NCBI GenBank assembly: GCA_965199585.1
Contig: CBDASI010000001.1
Location: 4,037 to 68,036, forward strand
Direction: 5' to 3'
Length of the DNA: 64,000 bases
Origin: JAVVHH01 sp965199585
GTDB lineage: Bacteria > Pseudomonadota > Alphaproteobacteria > Acetobacterales > Acetobacteraceae
In this document: positions 33,960 through 43,289 of the stretch, one piece after another
Numbering within the stretch: the first letter of the stretch is position 1
How the letters are laid out: each line of letters begins with the position of its first letter
The notes under the pieces: model-generated
What the model was told of the DNA's origin: nothing
Database searches by the model: none
The model's input: only the letters and a program-made list of their open reading frames with translations
Program-made: the position numbers and the translations under genes

Positions 33960-34337
33960 ATGGATGACCGGATGTCCGACCTCGGGGAGCTGGAGCTCGA
34001 GGTCATGCAGATCGTCTGGGATAGCGGCGAGATCACGGCCGAGCAGGTCAGGGAGAAGCTGCCTCGCGCCGCCAAGGAGTCGACCGTGCGGACGGTTCTC
34101 AGCCGGCTCGAAGACAAGGGCTACCTGACCCACAGTGTCGACGGGCGAACCTTCGTCTTCCGCGCCGCGGAGGCGCGCCAGGAGGTTGCGGCCCGGGCGG
34201 TCCGGCGGATCGTGGACTGGTTCTGCAAGGGATCGGTCGAAGAGGTCCTGGTCGGCATGGCCGATGCGCGAATGCTGGACGCTAAAACCCTGGAGACGCT
34301 GGCCAAACGCATCAAAACAGCGAAAGCCCGGCGCTGA
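33960..34337 (+). CDS. blaI: BlaI/MecI-family repressor
   Basis: A 125-residue winged-helix repressor of the BlaI/MecI/CopY family. The N-terminal HTH reads LELEVMQIVWDSGEITAEQV, with recognition region ESTVRTVLSRLEDKGYL and wing THSVDGRTFVF. The C-terminal helical dimerisation part ends in KAR. BlaI repressors are inactivated by proteolysis started by the partner BlaR1. The stop overlaps the start of the M56 protease gene (TGATG), showing tight coupling. There is no beta-lactamase gene nearby. Three matching palindromes mark tonB, the second TonB gene and blaI itself as likely targets. Confidence 0.85.
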   Translation: MDDRMSDLGELELEVMQIVWDSGEITAEQVREKLPRAAKESTVRTVLSRLEDKGYLTHSVDGRTFVFRAAEARQEVAARAVRRIVDWFCKGSVEEVLVGMADARMLDAKTLETLAKRIKTAKARR

Positions 34338-36085
34338 TGCTGGACGTCGTGGGCGAGGCGGCACTCCGTGCGGTTCTTCTCACGACCCTCGTTCAGTGCG
34401 CGGTCTGGCTGCTCCGTCTCCGATCGGCTCGATTGCTGCTTTCTGCATGGACGGTCGTCCTGATCGCGTCGCTCGCGATGCCCCTTCTGCCGCAGATGGT
34501 TCCGGTGCGCCTGACCATCGACTCCACCGTGTCGCGACCATTGGCCGACGGCGTCGTCGATCTCCTCCAGCAACCCACGCTGGATCGGTGGGCGACGGCC
34601 CGCGACGACAGTGTTGCCGAACCGGACGCGCCATCTTCCCTCCGGCGCTGGCTGACCACGATCTACGTCGTCGTCGGCTGCGGCATTCTTCTCCGCACCC
34701 TGCTCGGCCTCGGCCTGTCGCTTCGGCTGCTGGCGAGGGCAACTCCGACGCACCCGGCATGGGCGGCGGGGCATCGTGTCAGGACCAGCCCCGACATCAC
34801 CGGGCCGGTGACGATCGCGCACATCATCTTGCTGCCGACCGACGCGATGGACTGGCCGGCCGAGATGCAGCAAGCGGTCCTGGCTCACGAACGGGCCCAC
34901 GTCGCCCGCTGGGACTTCGTGCTGCTGGTCGTGTCGCAACTCAATCGCGCTCTGTTCTGGTGCAACCCGCTCTCATGGTGGCTCCACCGCCGACTGATCA
35001 TGCTGACCGAATTGGCCAGTGACGATCAGGCAATGGCTGTGACGACGGACCGGCTCCGCTATGCCGAGATCCTCCTTGAGATCGGCCGCGGCCCGGTGGA
35101 CGCATCGCGCGGACCGGCCATGGCACGCTCCGCGACGCTCGTCCGCCGGATCGAACGCATCGTCCAGGGCGAGACGAAGCTGTACCGTATCAGTCGGCCG
35201 CAACAGGTCCTGCTGACGGCCGGCGTTGCCGGCCTGTCGCTCGCGGTCGCGAGCCTCACCCCCGATCTCACCTCCCCTGCGGTCATCACGCTCGCCGCAT
35301 CGGAACGGACCGGGGCACCCGAAGCCGTGGTCATCCCGGACTCGAGCGCCGGTCCGGCGGACGAAGCAGGCGGACGCGCGGCGATCTCGGCAGCGCCCGC
35401 ACGGCTCGGGGAGACATCCGTGCCGCCTCCCCTACCGGCGCGCTCGGGTCGCCACCTGCTGGCACGGGCCGCGATCGCGCTGCCACCGGTGCCAGCGGTC
35501 GCCCGACGGAAGCCGATGGCCACCGGCCAGACTGGGTCGGGCCAGGCTGGGTCGGGCCAGGCTGGGTCGAGCCAGGGGCTCCACACCAAACCGCTCGACG
35601 AGGCGCGGGAGCTTTCGACCGTGGCGGCCGGCGTCAACGTCACGGCCAGAGCGGGCGCCCCTGCCTCAAACGGTCAGTCATCCTCGCCGGAGCAAGTCGT
35701 CCGCGAGCCATTGCCCCTCAACGCCAATCTCGAGGAGATCGTCGGCAGGACGTGCACGGGGACGATCGCAGTGGGTCCAAGGGCGTGGCGAAGCTACGGT
35801 AAGCAGCCGGACGTCGCTGCCGGAGAACTGGTCCCCGCCAGGGCTCAGTTCTTTCGCCGCGCCGACGGCACCGCATGGGTGCGGTTCAACGCCTTCGGGC
35901 AACCGCCCCTCGACCTTCCCGCGCGATTGGCCCGCAACGGTGTGACATGGACCGGTCAGTACGGGATCTCGTACGCCCTGCAGGCCTCCGGCGGAAACCA
36001 GCTCGCCGGGCTCGCGGCACTGATCGCCAACGATAGCGCAGGCCTCCACTTCGCCTGCGAGAAATCCGCCGATCGATCACTCTGA
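34337..36085 (+). CDS. blaR1: BlaR1-type M56 membrane metalloprotease with Cys-bounded C-terminal domain
   Basis: A 582-residue protein. Residues 1-320 form the membrane-embedded M56 module with zinc motif HERAH at 184-188, third ligand Glu225 (TELASDD) and several hydrophobic helices. Residues 320-470 are a low-complexity periplasmic linker containing GQAGS repeats. Residues 473-574 run from CTGT to a closing Cys (HFACEK), with FFRRADGTAWVRF inside, resembling the end of the secreted TonB-domain protein. Classical BlaR1 instead ends in a penicillin-binding domain, which is absent here. The protein probably senses a periplasmic signal through the C-terminal domain and cleaves or triggers cleavage of the BlaI repressor. 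Confidence 0.82.
   Translation: MLDVVGEAALRAVLLTTLVQCAVWLLRLRSARLLLSAWTVVLIASLAMPLLPQMVPVRLTIDSTVSRPLADGVVDLLQQPTLDRWATARDDSVAEPDAPSSLRRWLTTIYVVVGCGILLRTLLGLGLSLRLLARATPTHPAWAAGHRVRTSPDITGPVTIAHIILLPTDAMDWPAEMQQAVLAHERAHVARWDFVLLVVSQLNRALFWCNPLSWWLHRRLIMLTELASDDQAMAVTTDRLRYAEILLEIGRGPVDASRGPAMARSATLVRRIERIVQGETKLYRISRPQQVLLTAGVAGLSLAVASLTPDLTSPAVITLAASERTGAPEAVVIPDSSAGPADEAGGRAAISAAPARLGETSVPPPLPARSGRHLLARAAIALPPVPAVARRKPMATGQTGSGQAGSGQAGSSQGLHTKPLDEARELSTVAAGVNVTARAGAPASNGQSSSPEQVVREPLPLNANLEEIVGRTCTGTIAVGPRAWRSYGKQPDVAAGELVPARAQFFRRADGTAWVRFNAFGQPPLDLPARLARNGVTWTGQYGISYALQASGGNQLAGLAALIANDSAGLHFACEKSADRSL
35531..35575 (+). repeat. Three-copy 15-bp in-frame repeat in blaR1 linker
   Basis: Three nearly identical 15-bp units (GCTGGGTCGGGCCAG with one change each in the first and third) encode repeated GSGQA/GSSQ residues in the periplasmic linker. 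Being a multiple of three, copy changes would only lengthen or shorten the linker. Confidence 0.85.
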
Positions 36086-36112
36086 CCGATCGCGGTTCTT
36101 TGCATGGGCGGC

Positions 36113-37336
36113 TCAAGCCGCGATGGTGAGGGGCTCGCTCGGGTCGATGACGGGGGCGGAGTCCCCACGTTGACGGGGCTGTAGCTCGTCCCACAGCGCG
36201 GCATCGATCCCGGCCAGCGAGGCGAGGAGGTCGATGTCGACGTGCCGGGCGTTGGTGTCGTCGAGCGGCGCGAGCGTCATGTCCCCAAAGCGGGGATACA
36301 TCGGCGTCGGCGGCTCGACCGGCAGGGGGACGAGTCCGAAATAGACCGCGCTGCGCAGGCCAAAGGCGCGGACCACGCGCACCGCCCGCGGCGCATCGAT
36401 GGCGGCCAGCCGCAACAGCGTCAGCGCCGAGGTCAGCACCTTCTTCTCGGGCAGGTTGTTCCAGACATGGTACTCGTAGACCCGGGCCCATGCGTGGCGC
36501 CGGACCTTGGCGGGCAGGTTCGGGTTGGCAGCCAGATGCGCCGAGATGGTGGCGCGCATGGCATTGGCCATCCGGATCCGGTTACTGGACATATTGCCAC
36601 GATATTGGCGGTAGCCGACCACGTAGTGCGGCACCGCGCCGACCAGGTATTTGGCGGCCAGCTTCAGTTCGAAATCGAGGTCCTCGCAGCCCCCGATGCC
36701 GCGTTCCGCGTAGGAAGCGTCGAAGCCGCCGATGGCGAGGGCCACCTCACGGCGGACCAACAGGCAGCTGCCGTTGCGGACGAGGTGGGTGGAAAGATGG
36801 CGCGCCAGGACGAAGCCGTCCGCGACGAGCCTCGGACCGTCCGCGATGACGTAATCGTCCGCGTCGATGGAGCGGGTCAGCCCGTAGCAGCCACCGAGGG
36901 CGACCGGGCTGTCGAGCATGCAGGCCAGTTGCAGCTTGAGCTTGTCGGCGTGCCAAAGGTCGTCCGCATCGAGGAAAGCGACGAAGTCGGCGCGGGCTTC
37001 GTGGACGCCACGGTTCCTGGCGCGGGCGACGCCGCCATTGGCCGTGCTGATCCGCCGGATCCGGGCATCGCGCGCGGCCCAGGCGTCGATCTGGGCGGCG
37101 GTGGTGTCGGTGGAGCCATCGTCGACGACGAGGATCTCGGTGTTGCGATGGGTTTGTGCGACGGCCGATTCGAGGGTGCGGTCGATGAAGACCGCGGCGT
37201 TGTACGCGGGCATCACGATGCTCACCAAAGGCTCGGGCCCGGCTAGCTCTCGACTCACGGCAGCTATTCTCCCGTTCGCATCAAATCGGTATTCGATCGA
37301 AACGCGTCCGAGACGGACCATATCTAAATTTTGCAA
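36113..37336 (-). CDS. Family 2 glycosyltransferase
   Basis: A 407-residue GT-A glycosyltransferase. VSIVMPAYNAAVFIDRTLES opens the nucleotide-sugar domain, with DDGSTD and the DADD metal motif (FLDADDLW), and then GGCEDLDFELKLA as the acceptor-side ED motif. The first 30 residues precede the domain and are not conserved, so an internal start (for example the Met at 37321) is possible. There is no membrane helix, so it is probably cytoplasmic and peripheral. It is divergent from the polysaccharide deacetylase gene, and the AT-richer 40 bases between them may hold both promoters. It belongs to a surface-glycan locus. Confidence 0.82.
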   Translation of the reverse strand: MQNLDMVRLGRVSIEYRFDANGRIAAVSRELAGPEPLVSIVMPAYNAAVFIDRTLESAVAQTHRNTEILVVDDGSTDTTAAQIDAWAARDARIRRISTANGGVARARNRGVHEARADFVAFLDADDLWHADKLKLQLACMLDSPVALGGCYGLTRSIDADDYVIADGPRLVADGFVLARHLSTHLVRNGSCLLVRREVALAIGGFDASYAERGIGGCEDLDFELKLAAKYLVGAVPHYVVGYRQYRGNMSSNRIRMANAMRATISAHLAANPNLPAKVRRHAWARVYEYHVWNNLPEKKVLTSALTLLRLAAIDAPRAVRVVRAFGLRSAVYFGLVPLPVEPPTPMYPRFGDMTLAPLDDTNARHVDIDLLASLAGIDAALWDELQPRQRGDSAPVIDPSEPLTIAA

Positions 37337-37379
37337 CTTGGCAACAATATGATATCGCCCTCATTATTCGAGAGAGACG

Positions 37380-38351
37380 ATGGGCCTGAGACAGAAAATC
37401 GCATCCTTCCTGCGAAGTCCCGAGCCTGTCATCTTGATGTATCACCGGGTGGCGGCCCCGCCGTTCGACCCGTGGGGTCTGAGCGTCTCGCCCGACAATT
37501 TCGAACGGCAGCTCGCGCAGCTCGCCCGGCGCCGCCAGATATTTCAGCTACGTGAATTCGTTGCACGCTCTCGCGCTGGCACGCTGCCGCCCAAGGCGGT
37601 GGCGATCACCTTCGACGACGGCTACCTCGACAACCTCGTCACCGCGGCGCCGATCCTGCAGGCGTTCGGAGCGCCCGCGACGCTGTTCCTGGCCAGCGGA
37701 CCGATGGCGACGGGCAGCCGGTATTGGTGGGACGAGTTGGCCCGGATCGTGTTCAGCCCCGGCGCGCTGGAAGGCGGCATCACGATCGGGGCGCAGCCGG
37801 TCTGGATCGCGCAGCCGGCGATGAGAGCGGACGAACGGCCCGGCACCGAGTGGCGCGCCTGGCACGAGCCGGCCACGGAACGGCAAGCGCTCCACTACAA
37901 ACTCTGGCAGGATCTGCGGGTGCTGCCGCCCCCCGAGATCGACCTGGTTCTGGCGGCGTTGCGCCTCCTGTGTGGCGAGGCAGCGGACGAGGACGCGCCA
38001 CGTGCCATGTCGCAGGCCGAAGCCAGGACGCTCGCGGCCGAAACGACCTTCTCCCTCGAGGGGCACACGATCGACCACCCCGACCTGCCGAGCCAGCCCG
38101 ATGCGGAGGTCAGCGCGCAGGTGCGGGGCGGCATGGCGGCGATCGAGGCGTTGACCGGGGCCCCCGCGACCGGGTTCGCCTACCCGTATGGCCGAACCGA
38201 CGCGCGGGTTCGGGGTCTGGTGCGGGCGGCCGGCGTCCAATGGGCGTGCACCACGCAAGGCGGCCCGGTGCGGCCCGGTTGCGACCGTTTCGCGCTGCCG
38301 CGGCAGACGGCGGCCGATACGCCGGGCCTCGCCTGGGCCGACGCGGCATGA
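37380..38351 (+). CDS. Polysaccharide deacetylase (NodB/CE4 family)
   Basis: A 323-residue carbohydrate esterase 4 protein. MYHRV near residue 20 and the metal-binding TFDDGY motif near 75 are typical, and the second metal motif HTIDHP is near 225. No signal peptide is evident, so it may act on a lipid-linked or cytoplasmic precursor. A middle insertion (about 105-195) separates the two motifs. The ABC exporter starts about 30 bases downstream, which suggests that the two function on the same glycan. Confidence 0.82.
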   Translation: MGLRQKIASFLRSPEPVILMYHRVAAPPFDPWGLSVSPDNFERQLAQLARRRQIFQLREFVARSRAGTLPPKAVAITFDDGYLDNLVTAAPILQAFGAPATLFLASGPMATGSRYWWDELARIVFSPGALEGGITIGAQPVWIAQPAMRADERPGTEWRAWHEPATERQALHYKLWQDLRVLPPPEIDLVLAALRLLCGEAADEDAPRAMSQAEARTLAAETTFSLEGHTIDHPDLPSQPDAEVSAQVRGGMAAIEALTGAPATGFAYPYGRTDARVRGLVRAAGVQWACTTQGGPVRPGCDRFALPRQTAADTPGLAWADAA

Positions 38352-38379
38352 CGGTCCGGGTCGCGAGGACGGGGCGGTG

Positions 38380-40236
38380 ATGTCGAGGCTGTTCCGGTTG
38401 GGGTCGCCGGGTCGCCCGGCCACCCTGCGCGCGATCGAACGGCGGTATGCCCGCTTCGTGCCGGCGGCGGTGATGCTCGGATTGCTCACCAGCCTCTGCG
38501 AAGGTCTCGGCATCGGCATGCTGACGCCGCTGCTGGCGGTGCTGTCCGGCTCGGTCGACCAGTCCGGTCTCCCGGCCTTCGCGGTCCGGCTGCACCGGTT
38601 CGCGGAAACGCTGGCGCCGAGCCGGCCGATCCTGCCGCTGCTCGCAATCGTTCTGCTGTTCGTGTTGCTGAAGGCGGCGACCCAGATCGCCAACGCGATC
38701 ATGATCGGGTCCGTCGAGCAGAAGGCGGGCGACGACATCCGGCGGGCGCTGGCCGAGAAGATGCTCAAGCTGGATTACAGCTTCTTCCTCCGGGAGGACC
38801 CGGCGCGCCTGGTCACCATCATCGACACCGATTCCTGGAAGGTCACCGAAGCCGTCCGCGTGCTGCTGGTCGGCTACGCGGCCAAGGCGGCGGCGATCGT
38901 GTTCGCCGTGCTGCTGGTGGTGACGGATTGGCGGTTGTCGCTGGTGGTCGCCTGCGGGGTCGGGCTGAGCCGGCTGGCCCATCACGGGCTGCAGCGCCGC
39001 TTGCAGCGGCTGGGCCGGGCCGTGGTCGAGACCAACCGGGTGCTCGGCGAGCAGATGTTCCACGCCGTCCGCGCGACGCGGGTGATCCGCGTGTTCGGGC
39101 AGGAAAGTCGCGAGGCAAACGCGTTCGCGGGCCTGTCGGGCCGGGTGCGGGACGCGATGCTGAAGTCGGAACGCATGGCGGCCTTCTCGGCGCCGGCGAT
39201 CGAGATCATCCTGGCGGCCTCCATCCTCGCCGTCCTGCTCACGCTCGACGGGCTGGGCAGCGGCGTGCCGCAGGCGGCGACGTTCCTGGTGCTCCTGTAT
39301 CGCGCGCAGGTCCCGGTGTTGCACGCCAGCGGCGCCGCGCTCCGCCTCGCGGCGCTGCAGGGTTCGATCGCCGAGGTGGAGTGGCTCCTCGGCATCGCGG
39401 CGCCACCTCGATCGGCGGAGGCGTCCGTGCCGCTGCTGGCCCCGCCCCCCGGTATCGCCGGGCTGCCGATCCGGTTCGAGGGCGTGTGCTTCGGTTACGA
39501 CGGCGCCGACGGCCCGGGTGGCCCGGCCCTGAACGCGGTCCGGATGGAATTTCCGCCGCAGACCATCGTGGCGCTGGTGGGTGCCTCGGGCTCGGGCAAG
39601 TCGACCGTCATCAACGTGCTCTGCCGCTTGCTGGAGCCGACGGCGGGGCGGATCGAGATCGGTTCGCATGCACTCAGCGAGATCGATCCGGGGCGATGGC
39701 GCGATCTCATCGGGCTGGCCGGTCAGGATACCGATCTGATCACCGGCACCGTGGCGCAGAACATCGCCTATGGCGTGCCGGATGCCGCGATGGCGGATAT
39801 CGAGCGGGCGGCGTGGCTGGCCGACGCGGACGACTTCATCGGGCGCCTCCCGCAGGGCTACGCGACGCCGCTCGGGGCGGCCGGGCTTGGCTTGTCGGGC
39901 GGCCAGCGTCAGCGGATCGGCGTCGCCCGCGCAGTGCTGCGGCGGCCGGAGATCCTGATCCTGGACGAGGCGACCAGCGCGGTGGATGCGGCCTCGGAGG
40001 CACGGATCATCGACCGCTTGGCGGGTGCACGGCCGTTCGGACGCGCGGTCATCGTCAGCCACAACCCGCAAATGCTGACGATGTGCGAGGTCGGGATCGT
40101 GCTGTCGGCCGGGTCGGTGGTCGAGGCCGGGCCGATGGACGCGCTGTCCTGGTCCGGCGAGACGGTTCCCGGCACCGCCGACCGCCCGGTCCGACAACGC
40201 GCCCCGTACGGGCACAGCGAGGCCGCCCATGACTGA
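38380..40236 (+). CDS. ABC exporter, fused membrane and ATPase domains
   Basis: A 618-residue half-transporter of the MsbA/PglK-like type. Membrane helices cover about 30-320 (AVMLGLLTSLCEGLGIGMLTPLL). The ATPase domain has Walker A GASGSGKS, signature LSGGQRQR, Walker B ILILDEATSAVD and the switch His in VSHN. The ATG at 38380 is preferred to the long upstream frame, which overlaps the deacetylase. A GTG one codon earlier is possible. It probably flips a lipid-linked glycan or exports a glycolipid. It overlaps the methyltransferase start by 8 bases. Confidence 0.86.
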   Translation: MSRLFRLGSPGRPATLRAIERRYARFVPAAVMLGLLTSLCEGLGIGMLTPLLAVLSGSVDQSGLPAFAVRLHRFAETLAPSRPILPLLAIVLLFVLLKAATQIANAIMIGSVEQKAGDDIRRALAEKMLKLDYSFFLREDPARLVTIIDTDSWKVTEAVRVLLVGYAAKAAAIVFAVLLVVTDWRLSLVVACGVGLSRLAHHGLQRRLQRLGRAVVETNRVLGEQMFHAVRATRVIRVFGQESREANAFAGLSGRVRDAMLKSERMAAFSAPAIEIILAASILAVLLTLDGLGSGVPQAATFLVLLYRAQVPVLHASGAALRLAALQGSIAEVEWLLGIAAPPRSAEASVPLLAPPPGIAGLPIRFEGVCFGYDGADGPGGPALNAVRMEFPPQTIVALVGASGSGKSTVINVLCRLLEPTAGRIEIGSHALSEIDPGRWRDLIGLAGQDTDLITGTVAQNIAYGVPDAAMADIERAAWLADADDFIGRLPQGYATPLGAAGLGLSGGQRQRIGVARAVLRRPEILILDEATSAVDAASEARIIDRLAGARPFGRAVIVSHNPQMLTMCEVGIVLSAGSVVEAGPMDALSWSGETVPGTADRPVRQRAPYGHSEAAHD

Positions 40237-40921
40237 TTGGACCACCGTTCCCCACCGCGTGCGGCGGGCGCTGCGCCGCCGGGTCGGCCTCGGGCCGTTC
40301 CGCAGCGCCGCGCCGGTGAGCGCGGATTTCGGCTATGCCCGGGGCCTGCCGGTGGACCGGTTCTACATCGAGCAGTTCCTGGCAGCCTCGGCCCCGCTCA
40401 TCCGCGGCACCACGCTCGAGGTCGGCGACGACAGCTACACCGCCCAATTCGGCGGCCCCGCCGCGACCCGGCGCGAGGTCATCCACATCGACGCGGCCAC
40501 GGCCACGTACCGCGGCGACATGACGCAGCCGGGCGTGTTGCCCGAGAGCCGGTTCGACTGCGCCGTCATCACCCAAACGCTGCACCTGATCTTCGACATG
40601 GCGGCGGCGGTCCGGCGCCTGCGGGAAACCTTGGCGCCCGGGGGCACGCTGTTGCTGACGGTGCCGGGCATCAGCCCGATCGCCGGCGACCGATGGGGCG
40701 AGACCTGGTACTGGTCACTGACGGCGCTCTCTCTCGGCCGCCTGCTCGGCGAGGCATTCGGCGCCGAGAACGTCAGCGTGCGCGCCTACGGCAACGTCTT
40801 CGCGGCGACCGCCTTCCTGCAGGGGCTCGCGGTCGAGGACCTGGAGCGCTCCCTGCTCGAGCCGCACGATCCCCGCTACCCGGTCATCGTTGCAGCCGCC
40901 GCGCGACGGTCCGCAGGCTGA
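40229..40921 (+). CDS. Class I SAM-dependent methyltransferase
   Basis: A 230-residue methyltransferase-like protein. The glycine-rich motif I is degenerate (TTLEVGDDSYTAQFG instead of GxGxG), followed by VIHIDAA (acidic residue for ribose), FDCAVITQTLHLI (motif IV) and LRETLAPGGTLLLTVPG. Such proteins often accompany glycosyltransferases and methylate or cap sugars. It overlaps the ABC exporter gene and its 3' end overlaps the convergent glycosyltransferase gene by 38 bases. Confidence 0.75.
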   Translation: MTDWTTVPHRVRRALRRRVGLGPFRSAAPVSADFGYARGLPVDRFYIEQFLAASAPLIRGTTLEVGDDSYTAQFGGPAATRREVIHIDAATATYRGDMTQPGVLPESRFDCAVITQTLHLIFDMAAAVRRLRETLAPGGTLLLTVPGISPIAGDRWGETWYWSLTALSLGRLLGEAFGAENVSVRAYGNVFAATAFLQGLAVEDLERSLLEPHDPRYPVIVAAAARRSAG

Positions 40922-41828
40922 GCCCCAGCAGCCAGGCCATCGTCGGGAGCACGGCGGCGGGATGGGCGCGCGTATCGCGGGCCAGACGGACGAGCGCGGC
41001 GCGGCGCTGGCGGCCGAGATGGGCGCGGTGCCACGAAGCGAGCAGGAGCCCGGCGTAGTGCCCGGTCATGAAAGCCATGCCTTGCCGGGCGGCGGCACGG
41101 TGCGCCGCGTCCTGCCGCGATGACCCAGCGTGGCGCCGGATGACCGCGCGGCTTGTGGCGACCATGCGGAGCGCGTTGGTACTCAGCCCATGGTCCTGTT
41201 GCCGGTATTCCGCCGCCTCCTCCGCATAGGCGCCGATCGGATAGCGCCGGGTCAGGCGGAGATAGACGTCGTAATCCTCGCAGCTCGCCAGGCCGACATC
41301 GAAGCCGCCGGACTCACGCAGCCGTGCGACGTCGTACAACACGGTGCCATGCATCGCGATGTAGTTGCCGCCGAGCAACTCGAGGAAGGGCGACGCCACC
41401 GTGGGGGCCCGATGATGGCTCAGCGGCCCCAATCGGTCGTTGACGATGACGTAGCCACCATGAACGAAGGCGCGTGCCGGGTCGGCGTCTAGACACCGCT
41501 CCGCCGCAGCCAAGGCGCCGGGACGCAACAGGTCGTCGGCGTCCAGAAAAAGGATGCGGTCGGCTCGCGTCAGTCCGAGAGCGGTGTTGCGGGCGGCGCT
41601 GAGCCCGGCATTGCGCTGATGCACGGTGGTGACGGACGGAAAGGACGCGGCGACCTCGCTTGTGCAGTCGGTCGAGCCGTCATCGACCAGGATGAGCTCG
41701 TCGGGCGGGCGCGTTTGGGCCAGGACCGACCGGATCGCCTCGGCGAGATATCGCCCCTGGTTGAAGCACGCGATAGCGACCGCGATTGGCTTGCCGGGGG
41801 CATGATCCCTGGCCTCGGGCTGGTTCAT
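40884..41828 (-). CDS. Family 2 glycosyltransferase
   Basis: A 314-residue GT-A enzyme from the ATG at 41828, which has AGGA seven bases upstream. An ATG 30 bases earlier has no such site. Motifs are VAIACFNQGRYLAEAIRSVL, DDGSTD, the DXD-like FLDADDLL, and SCEDYDVYLRL for the acceptor side. The C-terminal part is basic and helical and may bind the membrane. It is convergent with the methyltransferase and is probably part of the glycan locus at 36-42 kb. Confidence 0.82.
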   Translation of the reverse strand: MNQPEARDHAPGKPIAVAIACFNQGRYLAEAIRSVLAQTRPPDELILVDDGSTDCTSEVAASFPSVTTVHQRNAGLSAARNTALGLTRADRILFLDADDLLRPGALAAAERCLDADPARAFVHGGYVIVNDRLGPLSHHRAPTVASPFLELLGGNYIAMHGTVLYDVARLRESGGFDVGLASCEDYDVYLRLTRRYPIGAYAEEAAEYRQQDHGLSTNALRMVATSRAVIRRHAGSSRQDAAHRAAARQGMAFMTGHYAGLLLASWHRAHLGRQRRAALVRLARDTRAHPAAVLPTMAWLLGLSLRTVARRLQR

Positions 41829-41984
41829 ACGGTCCTGTCTGCTCTCCACGCGATGCAAGAATGGTCCGAAGAAGCGGAGACGCGGACGGCATATGGTCCA
41901 TCTCGAACGCCGCCGCCAGCGCTCGAGGCGATGGAGGGAGACGATCCGCAGCAGTGCACGCGCTGCTGCGGATCTGAGGCGAGG

Positions 41985-42740
41985 TCAGACCTGGGCCTTG
42001 CCCCCGTCGACGAACAGTTCCGCGCCGGCAACGTAGCTCGCATCGTCCGATGCCAGGAACACCGCGGCCTTGGCGATCTCGTCGGGCTCCGCCACTCGCC
42101 CGAGCGGTATGCCGGCCGCCAGGGCATCGAGTAGACCCTGCTGCTGCGCCGCGTCGGGCCCGGCCAAGCCGACCAGCCCAGGTGTCTGCACCGGGCCCGG
42201 GCTGAGCACGTTCACGCGGATGCCGCGCTCCTTGAGGTCCAGCGTCCAGCTCCGGGCCAGGTTGCGCACCGCCGCCTTGGAGGCGCTGTAGATGGAGAAG
42301 GCGGCCGTCCCCTCCGACCCGGCGGTCGATCCGAGCAGGATCACCGAGGCGCCGTCCACGAGTAGCGGCAGCGCCTGTTGAACGGTGAACACGACCCCTC
42401 TGACGTTGCGGTCGAACGTCTCGGCGTAGTGCGCCTCCGTGATGGCGCCGAGCGGCAGCATCGAGCCGCCGCCCGCGTTGACGAACAGCACGTCGACGCG
42501 CCCGGCGCTGGCCTTCACCGTGGCGTAAAGGCGGTCAAGATCGGAGATCTTCGCGCTGTCGGCTTGGATGCCGGCGGCGTTGGCGCCGATCGCCGTCACG
42601 GCGGCGTCGAGCTCGGCCTGGCGGCGGCCGGTGACGAACACCCGGGCTCCCTCCGCTGCGAAACGCTTCGCCGTGGCAAGGCCGATGCCGCTCGTTCCGC
42701 CTGTGATGACGGCGACCTTGCCTTCGAGTTTGCGGGACAT
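41985..42740 (-). CDS. SDR-family oxidoreductase
   Basis: Classical SDR of 251 residues with TGGTSGIGLA near 14-23, NAGG near 90, Ser near 138, YSASK near 150 and a FVDGGKAQV end. The ATG at 42740 gives a normal length. The longer frame upstream is not conserved. It lies next to a decayed LysR gene on the opposite strand, an arrangement in which LysR normally controls the SDR. That control is presumably lost here. Substrate unknown. Confidence 0.85.
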   Translation of the reverse strand: MSRKLEGKVAVITGGTSGIGLATAKRFAAEGARVFVTGRRQAELDAAVTAIGANAAGIQADSAKISDLDRLYATVKASAGRVDVLFVNAGGGSMLPLGAITEAHYAETFDRNVRGVVFTVQQALPLLVDGASVILLGSTAGSEGTAAFSIYSASKAAVRNLARSWTLDLKERGIRVNVLSPGPVQTPGLVGLAGPDAAQQQGLLDALAAGIPLGRVAEPDEIAKAAVFLASDDASYVAGAELFVDGGKAQV

Positions 42741-42849
42741 GTCTGCGGCTCCGTTGTGGTGATGAGCGACAGATGTCGCTGCCTCGATCACTTCAAAATA
42801 GAAATGTCTGCAAGCTATCGTTGCAGGAGTGTCGATGTAGCCGCGCCAG

Positions 42850-43205
42850 GTTGCGGAGAGCTGGCCAGGATGGCGGAGGACGCGGAGGAATGCTCGGCCA
42901 CCGGAGCCGCCCGGGCGCTCGGCGTCTCCGGGAGCGACCGTGTCGTAGGTCCGAGTTCGGTTGAAGGATTGCCTCGCCGCCCTGACCGATCTCGGCCGCG
43001 GCGTGGCCGCGCGCGCCGCCCGCGAGCTGCCCAAGCGGTTCCGTGGCACCGTGCGCTCGGCGGTGCCGAAGTACGTTGGCCTACGCTGGGCGACGCCGCT
43101 TCTGGCCGGCTTCATTCGGCTCTACCCGGGCATCACGCCCCCCCCCCCGGCGGCGCGAGCGTGGACCTGATCGCGAGGTCGTCGATGCAACAGTGCGAAT
43201 TGTGA
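42850..43205 (+). pseudogene. Decayed LysR-family regulator
   Basis: One frame carries an HTH-like piece (MAEDAEECSATGAARALGVS, from 42870). A second frame from about 42961 carries an effector-domain piece (CLAALTDLGRGVAAR, RGTVRSAVPKYVGLRWATPL, FIRLYPGI). A third resumes after an 11-C run at 43138-43148 (GGASVDLIAR). About 50 residues of the linker helix are missing. The order and spacing match LysR proteins, so this is a regulator broken by deletion and frameshift, divergent from the neighbouring SDR. Confidence 0.6.
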
Positions 43206-43289
43206 TCCTGGAGAACTCCCGCTCGTGGCTCGGGGTTCGGAGGCTTGAATGGCAGGCGAGTTCTAGTTGTCGGATCGGCGGTGGGCGGT

